A DNA stretch of 64,000 nucleotides from Crambe crambe (GCA_963924555.1 OZ004598.1:682001-746000), one strand, 5' to 3'; positions 47,830 through 59,302 are shown, counted from the stretch's first letter. The notes: generated by a model from the letters alone, not told the origin. A program made the numbers and translations.

Positions 47830-49705
47830 TCATGTGGGTGTGTACTAACTTGGGTGCTGTCAGAGTAGAGGAGGTGTAGGAGGGGTGCAAGGGGGAAGTT
47901 GGACATTCCTGTTAGCAGTTCCTTCGACTCACGGAACAGCCGATCATTCTCGACCACACCCACCTGGAAGGACAAGAAACAAATGACACAAACAAAATAA
48001 TTATAAAATATGTAGTGGAAAAGCTAATGGGGCCAGCACACATGCTCAGTTTAAAAGTTGTCATGGAAATAATAACTAGGGCAATGTGCAACATTAGCAA
48101 GTGAGCGAACAAACTAGTTTTCTATAGGCTTTTGAGTTGATATTCATTTTGTGCTTCAACTCCTTGTAAGATTCTTGCTGTGAGTTATGCGAGTGGCTAC
48201 TGGATGCATACATATATATAATGCAAAGCACTTAGATAAGCCTAGAGCCTTTTTAACAGTGAGCAATGATAGGCTCCAGTGCTTGATATTGCTGTCAGAG
48301 AAAAGAGTCATGTTAGTGGTGGTTCCAACCAGGAAGCTCCATGCATAGAAAGCTGTAAATGCTTACCACAAGCACTTAGATAAGCCAAGCGCCTACTCTA
48401 TGTCATATTTCATCCAGTTTGTCACAGTCTGGTTCTAAAGAGGATATAAAATCCATCAACTCAACAGCAGCCCCAAACAGCTGCAGGCAGACATGTACAC
48501 ATTCCGCAGTGATCTCAGCACTTGAGTATCATCACTGATAAGGAGAACTTAGAAATGGCAAGTTGCTTTGACTGGAGGTGGAGGATGTTCCCCACGATCT
48601 GTTCCAATCTCTCCTTTCAAGCAGCAGTTGGGGGTGTGGCACTTGATCATGACTGGTCTGACAGGGAGCCTGAATCTAACAATGTAAAGTAATCACAGGG
48701 TTCCGTCATAGACAAAGAGTGATTCTAGCATTTCTCCCCCAGAAATTGGGCCAAAAGTGTCCTGACGAGAGGTGTCCTCAGTCAAGTGTGATCTTTGGGA
48801 CCCTCGTGTGCGTGTCAGTGATGGTGGAGGAAGGAGTGTTGCGAATCTTCACTTTCAACATCAGCTTGCAAGTGAAGGTGAGCAGACATAATAAGCAGGG
48901 ATGGTGGGTGGAGCTTGCATCACTAGTTGCAAGTAGTCTCTCAAGACTCTACAAAAGAATAGGAACTAGGGCTAGCTAGGGCTAGCTAGGGCTGGGCTAG
49001 GAACTTCAACAGGAAATGTGTTATTGTGTTCCTAAGGACACAATTATTCAGTGCAAGTGTATACAATAGGTAACATGATAACAACACTCAATACTTTCCA
49101 GGGGGAAAAGTATTGACATTTATAGTATGTGCATCCCATAATGGGTGCATGCAGGAGCCTCATAACAGTATAATAATTGGAATAATAACACAATGAATGT
49201 CATATGAAGAGGAGGAGGGGCAAGGGTTGCATGCATTTCTCTTATGGAAATGAATATGATTTCCCACCCATATATCTATCACATTCATATCAGTGTTAGT
49301 AAGTGCAGGCCTAAAAATGCTTAGGGCAATGTGGAATAATGGATGAACGAAGAATATCATATTGTAGCACAACTATACATGCATACTTTGGTTCCCATAA
49401 CTGGTAGCTAGCATTGTGGCTGAAATTTGCTGCAGAGATGGTCTAATCATTGAAACACATGACAGAAGTTTGGGAATATATCTGTGTGATGTAGATGGAG
49501 GGATTGTTTTCATACGAGGCTGCAGTAGCTACATCATACAGCCCAGCTACATTTAGGACCATTATGATAGAAGAAGAAAATTAAATTTCTTGCGCTCCAC
49601 AGACGATGGGGAATCTGTGAGGGGCTGGAGGGAGAGATCACAGTACAGGCAAACTTATATGAACTTGCATGATAGCTACCACTGATATCTACCAGAGTGC
49701 CATGT
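47830..49705 (-). pseudogene. Decayed, condensed copy of an RTTN segment
   Basis: Four RTTN pieces occur in the original order and strand: exon 14 (about 47838-47966, with lesions), exon 8 (about 48395-48680, internal deletion), exon 7 (about 48815-48955) and a faint exon 3 (about 49600-49705, ending gatatctaccagagtgccatg). Intron sequence next to the exons is kept, including one unit of the 12.1-kb minisatellite, so this is a DNA duplication and not a retrocopy. DNA corresponding to exons 9-13 and 4-6 is gone. A small gctagctagg repeat is at 48965-49000. Confidence 0.85.
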
Positions 49706-50069
49706 TATTGATACAACGAAAAATATGATAAAGACGCAGGAGTGGCACGACGAGCAGTAATTTGAAGATTGCGGCATGATTCTTGTGGCAAAGTTTGTAC
49801 CGATTATTCAGTAGTACTGTGCAAGGGTGTGGTCCAAAAGTGAGGCAAACTCCTCCCCTACTAGAGTGAGCCAACCAAAAGTTGCAGAAACTACTGTCTC
49901 TTGAGGGTATAAGGGCTAGTTTGGGAGGAAGGGTAATTTGTTGCCAAAAACTCAACACAATAATTATAGCTATCATGGGATAGAAATTATTAGTAAAAAT
50001 TAATAATAGTATTGACAACAATTAAATGCTTTTTACAAAGAAATACAAGATCATAAATCTCTCTACAGT

Positions 50070-52012
50070 TTAATTCTTTTCATCAGTAGTTTTTTTACTA
50101 CACAAGTAGCCTATCGCTAATGCAAAAAAAGATGTAATTAATGCACATAAAGAAATTACAATTTTCACTATGGTATATTTTTCCCTACCAGCTGGCTCTA
50201 GATCTGTGTCATTATGCTTAAAATGACAGATTAATGGCTGGTTATTGTCTTTAAGCATATAGAACAGAAAGCTAAACGTTATAAAAATGAAAACAGGATA
50301 AAATACAATATTTTCTACACGAATTTTAATTTTACCCTTCCATAATTCTTCTAGATCCTCTGACTTCGTTCTTTTTTTAATATCTTCATACCATATTTTC
50401 ATTGTACTAAAGAGTAACGATAAAACTCCAAATAGGAATATAACTGTATAAAAGACAGTCGTTATAGATTGGTTATTTGATCCACAAAAGGTGCCTACTT
50501 TATTATCACGTGCATGTTCAATAGCACTGTATAAAACATCGATTTTAACAAACATACACAGAAATTTATCAATACTTTCAAACCTATCATTCAGAAAGTT
50601 ACCAATAGTTTCAAAATTATCATTAACCACAATATCCTTTGTTGTGTGAACCACCCTATTCCTTCACTAATGAGAATACTGCATCTGATAGTAGCTAGTA
50701 GCTATTTAGTTAAAGAAATACAAACTCATGATCACAACTAAGGCAAGTGAAATAGAGTAATTGTTTACTAAAACAACATTAGGTTACTAGCTATAAACAG
50801 GCACATTACTAACACTAGACTAGTCACTACAAACAAGCTGTATAAAGACTTCATACTACAAGTTTTACTTTATATACCGTTTGACCTCTTCAGTATAGTG
50901 GCTGCATAAAAAAATAGTAAAATGAAATAATGTGAGTCACTGATTGGTCACTTTACCTGAAGGGTCCAAGTTAACAATTTGGTTGATTCGCCATGTGAAT
51001 GATGGCTGCACAAAATTACTTTTATCCATTTTTTTTTGCATTACTTCATTCACATGTGTCAGCAGATCTGCCAATGAATACAAATATCTTCCTTGTTCGA
51101 TTAGCTCAGCCAATGTACGAAGCCAAGTCGAACCTTTATAAGAATCATTATATGTCACATGCTCAGGCAATGTTGGATAGGCTACAGTATAACCTCCCTC
51201 TGCTGCAACTTGTATAGCTTCTCCACCTCCTCCTATTGCAGCATGCTTTGGTTGCTTCTGGAATGGGGGTAGTGTTATGGTCATTGTTTTCTTACTTCCA
51301 CGACAAGCATCAATCAGGAAGACCTTTGGAATAGTGGCTATAGCTTTTTCTTTTTTGGGCAACAATGGAGTAATTATGTCATCATAAATGTGAATTTTTT
51401 TTGAATCATTTGCAACGATGTGATCAAAAAAGCCATGACCAGAGAAAATGAATATCATACAGCGATAGTGGTTATTCATTTCCTTTGCTCTATTCATTTT
51501 CCTTATACATTGCTCCAATAATTCAGCTCGGCTAATATTGTGCTTCCGTAAAACACTAAAATTTATTCCTTTGAATGCACGTTCGAGGTTCCTGCCATCA
51601 ATTTCCGTTCCTTTAAGAGTGTTTTTATAATCATTAGTCACAATGACAGCAAGGCCATTCTTCATTCGATCCTCTTTAATATCTAAAGGATGGACAAAAT
51701 GTGATCAAGGCTTCTAGTATTATGATATTGATTCAATATTGATGAGGTACACGAGATGGAACTGAAATCTAGGGGGAAAACACATTTTTGAAGGGGATGG
51801 TTTACTGTTTCTCAATGATCAGGTAGCTAGATAGTCTAGTGACTCTAGTACTGCATGAAACCACAATAATAATTCAGTACGTGTTATATGTGTCAATGAT
51901 GACATTGATGACAATGTGGACTCATTAATTCATAAAGGTAAGGACAATACTCACGATTAGACCACTTCAATTTCAGCCTTAACGATGTGAAGATACTCTT
52001 CAGCAATGACAT
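50070..52012 (-). CDS. Caspase-family protease with C-terminal membrane spans
   Basis: Proposed exons: 51955-52012 (MSLLKSIFTSLRLKLKWSN), 50957-51673 (protease), 50886-50901 (16-nt microexon, from pyrimidine-rich acceptor and phase) and 50070-50655; together 458 aa in one frame. The protease part has the C14 fold order: NGLAVIVTNDY, IFIFSGHGFF with catalytic His near residue 99, FLIDACRG with catalytic Cys near 143, then a p10-like part (YKGSTWLRTLAELIEQ, LLTHVNEVM). The S1-pocket Arg of caspases (YRxxxxGSW) appears as Asn near 195 (YNDSYKGSTW), so Asp specificity is doubtful. The last exon carries three spans (TVFYTVIFLFGVLSLLF, NIVFYPVFIFITFSFLFYML, KIVISLCALITSFFALAIG). If the microexon is wrong, the protease ends at 50937 and 50070-50655 belongs to another gene. 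No death-fold prodomain is seen. Confidence 0.65.
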
Positions 52013-52480
52013 TTTCCTCAAACAGTTCAGACTGAATACCAGTATACTTATCAGGAAGCAGTTAGTTGGCTGTACTCACACAGCTACACACATTGACTAT
52101 ATAGAGCAAGATATAAGAGGAAAAGAAAGAGTGAGATCACAACTTCACTAGCTACTACACATGAAGACTATGAGTGGTAAATGAATATATTCATAAACTC
52201 ATAAGGCAGTAGCTACAGTATATCCCATGCTCATTGTGGACTTTTATGTGATAGTTCCAACATAGATACTGTACATACATGAGTAGGGATAGGAAACGCG
52301 CAAAAATTTTGCGGGCAATGATGTACAGTATCTATGGTTCCAAAGACCATTTCTTCATGGTTTAGTTCAAGCCACTGGGGTTGAAAATATATAGTCCAGC
52401 TGTTAGAAAACACAACATCTGAAACTATATATGCCTGAGAAGATGTCAACTATGCAAACTACAAATTTAATGTTAATGAT
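52013..52480 (-). promoter_or_regulatory. 5' module of the caspase gene, shared with the 7TM genes
   Basis: About 470 bp upstream of the caspase ATG match the region upstream of 7TM copy A (16008-16440), including tcctcaaacagttcagactg, atagagcaaggcacaggagg-like sequence, gatcacaacttcac and tcattgtggacttttatgtg. The homology runs through the ATG: both genes start ATGTCATTG. The module is interrupted only by the 76-bp transposon at 52261-52336. Confidence 0.75.
52261..52336. mobile_element. 76-bp MITE with P-type element ends
   Basis: Ends CATAGATACTGTACAT and ATGTACAGTATCTATG. The flanking direct repeat gttccaa is at 52254-52260 and 52337-52343. The homologous empty site at about 20960-20975 has a single gttccaaagacc, which proves insertion with a 7-bp duplication. 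The interior (gggataggaaacgcgcaaaa) matches the end of the larger element at 56498-57801. Confidence 0.9.
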
Positions 52481-52739
52481 AGTCACGACTAACTGCATAT
52501 GTTTACTCGGGAATTCCCCTAGCTACTATTAGTGATTCTGCATTTTCCTGAAATTTTGCAAACTGCTAATAATATTTATGACCAACTGTCACTCAGGAAT
52601 TCCCCTAGCTACTATATGCCACACCCACAGGTAACAGTTATGGATGCACACCATTATTTGATGGTATTACTATACAACAACTGCATGAAATTCTAATACC
52701 TAGGGCATGGTATAGGGAACAGTGTGTTGAATTAAATTT

Positions 52740-53245
52740 CCCATAACCATGTTAGATGGTTATGATGAATAATTAAAACTACAGTATTTATCTTATATGG
52801 ATGAAATATTAGTATGGTTATATCCATGGAGAATCATACACTGTAGCACATGGATGAATAATTTATTTTTGTATGGTTATATAATTGTACACTGTGGTGA
52901 TGGTTATGAAAAATTGTACATCATGGTTATTGATGACATATTCAGGTTAAGGATTTCATGTATGGTTATTGATAGTACGTTAGTAGCTTATAGCTAATGG
53001 TTATTGACGTTAAGTTAGTTGTTTATACATGGTTATTATGGTTATTATGGTTATACATGGTTACTATGGTTATAATGGTTATACATGGTTATTATGGTTA
53101 TACATGGTTATACATAGTTATTGATGGTTTATGCACAATGTCATGTAGTATGTAAAATTTAATTAGCTATTGCTTATACATGGTTACTATGGTTTTTGAT
53201 GGTTATTACTGGTTAAGGATTTATACATGCATGGTTATTGGTTAT
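52740..53245. repeat. Degenerate TGGTTAT-rich satellite
   Basis: About 500 bp dominated by atggttat and tacatggttat units, most regular at 53025-53130. No gene seen from here to 53750. Confidence 0.75.
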
Positions 53246-53750
53246 CTATTATTACCGACATCGTTAAGACTGAAGTTGAAGTGTGGTAAGCCCCGCATCC
53301 ATCACTATAGCTAAATGTGTGAGGTTTCTCCCACATGGAGTCAAAGGAATGAAGTATGAAATTATAATCACTTGAGTAAGTTATGCATGTGGCATTTGAT
53401 ACCTCTCCCTCATGTGTGTAGGAATAACTTTCTGATTGGGAGGCCTGTGTGCTCCATTTCCTCATCAAATGAATTTTGTTAAGTCTAAGATTAGTTTACA
53501 TAGGCAGTGTGCACAGCTGTCCGTGTCATCCCTACATAGAGAGAGCTACCGCTCTCTCTGATTCATAGCATGTTACACAAAGTCTGATTCCCATTCCTAT
53601 TACTCTGTATAGCTAGTAAGTATCAAGACTACAGACTGCTCTGTATCCAATGATGTAGCTAATCAGTCCTCAGCTTTTTGGAAATAGCTACAATAATACT
53701 TTTTCTACTGCTGAAACAAATAAAATAGCTAAGGAAATGATAGCTAATGG

Positions 53751-54999
53751 GGGTGTATCCATTCACTGGAATGGAACACTGGACTGGAACGCTGGACTGG
53801 AATACTGGAATGACCTCTGACCTCAACTATTCCTAGCTTTCAGTACCTCAACCGCCTACATGAGCAGCCTAGGGCAGAGTATAACTAGCTGTTCTTCCCA
53901 TAGCATAGGTTTGGTCATAGTGTGCTTAGGCCACCAAAAGATTATCAATGATGTATTCGGTAGCAGAGTTGGTAGTTGATGCTACAGATGATGATGACTT
54001 CCAGATGAAGTTTGATGCTCTAATTATTTCTTGGCGTAATCACTGAGTATCAAGTTCTGCTGATCTGGAAGGATTTATTGAGTGGTTTACAAAAAAAACA
54101 AGCGCAGTGTAATATGTGACACAAGTACAACAGTGCAGCCAGTTTTCCTTTTTGTGAGACCCAGCAGACATACCAGTCTTACTATCCAGGGTGGGGGATG
54201 GGTTACAATTCCCCTTATAGACCCCTTCAGCCTCAGTATCAGCCTATGTCACAGTATCCTTCCCCAATGGTTTAAACTCCACATCAGCCTTTCTCCCTTT
54301 GCTTTATCAGCTCTTGCTTTGGTTGTAAGGACAAGGTCATCACAGCCACCTACAGACTTGTGTATAAAGTATAAAGACTGGCGTGAGTTTATATCTCCGA
54401 GTGGACAGTCTCAGGCAAAGTATGGTAACTACCACTGTAAACCAATGAAAGACTTACTTCTGTTAACAAGAACTATTTGTCTACTCTGTTTGGACTTCAA
54501 CTTTAATCAATTTTTGTTAGCTTTTTGTGCATAAATAACAGCAGTTCTATATTTGTCTAGCTACTTCAACTTCTAGACTTTGTGCATTGAATTTCCTCTA
54601 AAATAAAGCAATTCCTCACAAAGCTAGCAGTTGCTGATTTAGCAAATCTTGGGTCAAAGTGCAAGGATTTCTTGGAAATGCAAGTCAGCATAGCATTTCT
54701 GCTATGCATTGCATGGCATTGAGTATGGGTTTTGAGACCAGCTGTGTAGCTAGCTACTTTCACTCCAAACAAGAACAACAAAGCAAAAAAGGTACTATTA
54801 CTAAAGCTTGCTACTTTGCAAGGCTGCTCATGTAGGTGGTTGCACAGTATATATTGAAGCTTCTCTACAAAACAGATGATTTTAACTGCAAGAGATGACT
54901 TTTGAGCTTCTCTGCAAGAATAGTTGAGGTCAGAGGTCATTCCAGTATTCCAGTCCAGTGTTCCAGTCCAGTGTTCCATTCCAGTGAATGGATACACCC
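53751..54999. mobile_element. 1.25-kb inverted-repeat transposon, family GGGTG
   Basis: Left end GGGTGTATCCATTCACTGGA, right end its reverse complement at 54999. The arms of about 80 bp consist of repeated ctggaatactggactgg-like units. The 10-bp target duplication tagctaatgg flanks it exactly (53741-53750 and 55000-55009). The interior frame at 54082-54534 resembles nothing known to me. Confidence 0.9.
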
Positions 55000-55052
55000 T
55001 AGCTAATGGTGCAAATTTATAACTGGAGCAGTCTAGCATGCAGCCTTTTATC

Positions 55053-56062
55053 GGGTGTCTGAATTCACTGGACTGGACTACTGGACTGGATCACTGGAAT
55101 GGACTACAGGACTGACCTTTCACCTTAAACTTGATACATTATTGCCACTTAAATTACTGGGCAGTAATTATTACTGGTAGCTACACTAGTATATTTTGTT
55201 TAACATGCACTAGAAGTCAGACCCAGGTACATGTAAGACGATAGAAATTTACACCAAAGCACTAGCTGTGGGAAACTAATTACTACTAGCTAGTAATTAG
55301 TAATTGTAGTAATTACTGGTAGCTACACTAGTAATTTGTGCATATCATCTTTCATACCTCTGAATGACACTTGTTGTCTTGCACAAAAAATGGTAAGGCC
55401 CAGTCAGACACCCAGATCATGAGGGGTAGATTTAGCATATTCGAAAGGGACCAATTCTGATAACGTAGCCTATCCTATGGCCATGGATGAAGGGAGTTGT
55501 GTCCCTAGGGAGTCCTGACGCCGTCCAACTAGTAGCAAATTTGGCTAGCTCTTAGGTACAAGCAGTAAACATATCTTGATCTAGTAGATTCCATGGACCA
55601 ATGAATATTGACTTTGAGCATGCACAACTTAGTAAGATCATTCTTTTGAAGTTATGAAGTTCCCTATACATCAGCCACTGGTGACTGGACTACTGGGGAG
55701 GGAGGGAAGTGGAATGGAGGGGAGTGACTAAAATTTCCTTTATTTTATGCTTCTAGCTCCATTTTTTGTGCAGGATAACAAGTGTCATCCAGAGGTGTGC
55801 ACAATTCTAGTGGTAGCCTCGTTCCCAGGCCTATTTAAAAATAGGCCTGGGAACGAGGCTATTCTAGTGGTAGACAAATTACTAGTGTAGCTGAAGCAAT
55901 TACTAGCTAGTGACCCCTTAGTGTAGACGCTTATCTCTTCTATAATCTCCCATGTACCAGGGTCTGTACATTAAAAACATGTAGGGTCTGTGGCATGTAC
56001 AAGACTATCACTTCTAGTGTTTAAGTCAGTCCAGTAGTCCAGTCCAGTGAATTCAGACACCC
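55053..56062. mobile_element. 1.0-kb inverted-repeat transposon, family GGGTG
   Basis: Left end GGGTGTCTGAATTCACTGGA, right end its reverse complement at 56062. The 10-bp duplication gccttttatc is at 55043-55052 and 56063-56072. The element contains the nested 48-bp palindrome at 55814-55861. No transposase. A lone end of the same family is at about 59580-59602. Confidence 0.9.
55814..55861. mobile_element. 48-bp palindromic MITE nested in the GGGTG element
   Basis: TAGCCTCGTTCCCAGGCCTA followed, after four bases, by its reverse complement; the palindrome has one central mismatch. The 9-bp duplication ttctagtgg is at 55805-55813 and 55862-55870. It has the same ends and duplication size as the 658-bp element at 40647-41304. 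Confidence 0.9.
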
Positions 56063-56497
56063 GCCTTTTATCAGTAGCTACTACTGCTAGTACAAAGATT
56101 TCCTTTAGTTGATTGTTTTACTCTACATTGACCATATTCAGAGCATTGTTTTTATTCATCAATTAGCTATAGTGTGGACCTTCTCTAGATGTACACCAGT
56201 CTTTTTTTGCATCTTAAAAATTAATATCAAAAGAAATTCAGCAGCTGCTACACAACTGCATGCTCAAGCATCTGCAGCTACAACTTATATTAATATTATT
56301 GTGATCGCTGCTTACCTTTGGATCGAGGTGAAACTGTGGGGCGAGCCCCGCCCTCCAAGAATGACCACAAGTAAGCTGGCCCTACTTGAACGAGGGCAGC
56401 TAGTTAGAATGGAAACTACTAGCACTAGTTTAGGCACTATCTATCAGCAAACTGACTCCAACACTCACGCAAATCAAACTTATCAGATCAGTCGAAT

Positions 56498-57801
56498 CAT
56501 AGATACTGTACATTAGGGATAGGAAACGCGCAAAAATTTTTTCGGGCAATGACGTCACAGCGATGGAATTAGCTCGTTACGGTACCTGCATAGTAACGGT
56601 TATTTATGCGAGTAGGGAAGTTTTCGGTGGTCTAAGCTGTCTCCTCCGAAATTGATAACTGGAGGATTATCAATGTAAAAAGGTTCTAAATTGAAAACAG
56701 TTTATGGATAACACTACTTCGCTGAGATTGCAGTACATTATTATTGTTGGGAAATTTTCAGTTTGGAAAATTTCAAGGTAGCCTGAAATAACTGCTTACC
56801 TTTGTTTATGTAACTAATCTATTTTGAAGTCAGTAGCTAGGGTACACATGATGTAGTCATAGAACTGCCATCCTACTTTAGCAATCAATATTGCTTTTAT
56901 ACATAAAACAGCGCATAACTCTCCCTAGTGTAGAATGGAAGGATGTCTCACCACTCACGAATGAATGCATTACTTTCTGTAAAATGTCTGCTGAATGTAC
57001 TATGATGAAATACTGCCTTACCATCAAAAGTGATAGCTCTTGGACTGTTCATGTGTATGGACTGCTTTCTGGGATATCTTGAGGAGTGGCAGAATAGTGT
57101 TGATACAAGAACCATTTCACAAAAGGACAGAAGAAAATGATGTGCCTCTCTAGGGAGACTCTGGATGGCCTAAAGATAACTGGTATAGAGGATAAAACAG
57201 CTATATTCAGTGCATGCAATAACCTCATCAACTTTTAAAGTACCCCATGCAGCATGTTGCAGTGAACTCCTTTGTAGATATGGCAAAGTACCTCTTGAGA
57301 CAACATGGGGTGAAGTACTTATTCAGTGAAAGATTCTGTCAAGATCCTGTGGAAGAATTCTTTGGCAAGCAACGTGCCTGTGGTGGCCGGAATGACAATC
57401 CTACTGTAAAACAGTTTATGGATAACACTACTTCGCTGAGATTGCAGGGTTCAGTGGCACTTGACCCTGTCAGAGGAAATTGCAGAAAGAGAAGAAGACA
57501 AAAAGAAATAGTCATTGATGAAACCCCCCTCCCAAAAAGAAAGAGGAGAATGGACAAGTAATGACAATGTGATGGTGTTCCTTGGTGTATCCAGAAGGTA
57601 CTCTGGGCTTTCAAGAATTAAAGAAATTACTTTCTTGACCTTATTCATTATTTTGCGAGCATATAATTCCGGGAGTAGACAATTTCTCTTAGCAACAACA
57701 TTAATTATTATTATCACGTGAGCATAACGCGGATGATCAAAAATAGAATCAATTAATTGCGCGCGTTTCCTATCCCTACTCATGTATGTACAGTATCTAT
57801 G
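56498..57801. mobile_element. Deleted P-type (THAP9-like) transposon
   Basis: Ends CATAGATACTGTACATTAGG and CATGTATGTACAGTATCTATG, flanked by gtcgaat (56491-56497 and 57802-57808). It carries the 3' part of a transposase gene. A stretch of about 40 bp (acagtttatggataacacta plus cttcgctgagattgcag) occurs twice, at about 56699 and 57412, so an internal deletion probably formed at short repeats. Confidence 0.85.
57100..57561 (+). pseudogene. P-type transposase, C-terminal fragment
   Basis: 57127-57235 reads KMMCLSRETLDGLKITG, then drifts to a stop. 57247-57561 reads VNSFVDMAKYLLRQHGVKYL, FSERFCQDPVEEFFGKQRA, GGRNDNPTVKQFMDNT and ends in a basic tail (KRRRQKE, PKRKRRMDK). The pattern (F/C)QDP(V/L)EEFFGxQR and GGRxDNP is typical of the C-terminal region of P-element/THAP9-type transposases as I know them. 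The N-terminal THAP zinc finger and most of the RNase H-like core are absent, so the copy is non-autonomous. Confidence 0.75.
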
Positions 57802-57808
57802 GTCGAAT

Positions 57809-59302
57809 CATAGATATATTACACGGAACAGGATTGGAAACTCCCCAAATTCGCGCGCGCGGCCTGCTATGCTCACAATATGCGGCCTAGTTAATAAGCA
57901 TCTTTCAGCACAGGTGGTGGCTCTGTTATAAGTCAAACAGGCTTCTTTATAATCTAGCTACGTAGCTATCTGAAAGATAGTCTTCTTATAGAGAAAAACA
58001 CAAACAGGACTGATGTTTTTTGGAGTTGCTGTTTGCTGACTTGGATGATGATAAGAAGAGGTGGATGCACAAAATGTGGGGTTATTCTGTGACTTGTAAA
58101 CTATTTATAATACGAGTACACATTTTAAATGCTCACCCTTATATCATTCTCTGATATCCCACTGAAATTTAAACATTCCCTTCTTGCTCTTCTGATCTTT
58201 AAGCTGATCATGGTGCACGACCCAGCAATGGCCCAGTAATCTGCCTCTGACTTTGCAGGCAGAAATTGCTTCCACTCTCTTCTTTCACTGGTTATATCTC
58301 ACATTTTGTAAGGTGAGGCAATTATTAGTTGTAATGAACTGCACTGCCCACTCCCTAGGTATACTGGACTATGATCTTGTCAGCATGGTGTATAAACTCT
58401 TGGCAGAGGAGCTCAGTAGATGGAATGTGGGATTTGGATAATCAGAGATGTGTCATCTTCTCTTTTTCTCTTCCTCTCGTGGTTCTTCCTTGTATCAAAT
58501 ATCAATTTTCTTCTAGCTACTCATCCTTGTCTAATGATAATATGCCTAGCTAGCTAGCTATTTTCATGACAATTTTATAGTGCACAACATTGTACTTCGA
58601 AGTTCTACTCGTTTCATTCCAATAGTAATGCTGTTACTGCTTCCATACATATTCAAATGAACATACATTTCTCTTATTTTCATAGTGTTTTTGTTACACA
58701 AAGTAATGTACCAAATTTATATAAAATATGACCATTAAACAAGTTATAACAGAATTCATACATAAGAAAGTCATTTAATCCAGTAGTTCATACCTCAATG
58801 CATGCAATTTATACTTGCTAAAACTTTAATGCTATCTCCTAACTAGAGAAAATGTGACACAAAACATTTCAGCCATGAAGTAAGGTCACTAAACAGTCCT
58901 CCAACTCTCGTATGGTTACTGCTTTCTCACCTGCAATAAGAAAAGATGACCGTGGTAAGTTCCGTGCATGTTTCACGGACAGTCCTGGCCTAGCAAACTG
59001 TAGCACGCTTTGCAAAAACCACAAAACCACAAGACAGAGCGTCTACAATATCGCCTAAAACCATGGCAACGGAGCGAAAATGCTATGGCAAGGATTGTCC
59101 GTTTACAATTATATTAGGCCTATGGGCGCACGTGACGAGTTTCCAATCCTGTTCCGTGTAATATACAGAAGATTTCACGATCTTTGCAACTGCAAAAGCC
59201 AGTCACGTGATCAATATGAGGAATCTGACCAATCAGTAGGGTTCAATTACTTCCGCTTTTGGCTTTCCCGTTGCAAAGATCGTGAAATCCTCTGTATCTA
59301 TG
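57809..59302. mobile_element. CATAGATA-type MITE split by a nested TA-inserting element
   Basis: The outer element begins CATAGATA and ends CTCTGTATCTATG, followed by gtcgaat (59303-59309), the same 7-bp repeat that separates it from the P-type element on the left. Removing 57817-59163 and one TA leaves a short palindromic element of about 145 bp with arms CATAGATACAGAAGATTTCA and its complement (arms around 59164-59302, containing cacgatctttgcaac). The two CATAGATA elements therefore sit side by side. Confidence 0.75.
57817..59163. mobile_element. 1.35-kb TA-flanked inverted-repeat element
   Basis: Ends TATTACACGGAACAGGATTG and its reverse complement; inverted repeat of 27 bp. The flanking TA (57815-57816 and 59164-59165) and the restored outer element when it is removed support a TA target duplication (mariner-like or similar). 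The interior lacks a recognisable transposase; the ORFs at 58253-58553 show no known motif. Confidence 0.75.

Noticed and set aside
49689-50021. Hydrophobic minus-strand frame of 110 residues as an extra caspase-gene exon
   Set aside because: No fitting acceptor or phase; it overlaps relic DNA and lies past the stop at 50070.
54082-54534. 150-residue plus-strand frame inside a GGGTG element
   Set aside because: No recognisable domain, no splice or start context; most likely chance within transposon DNA.
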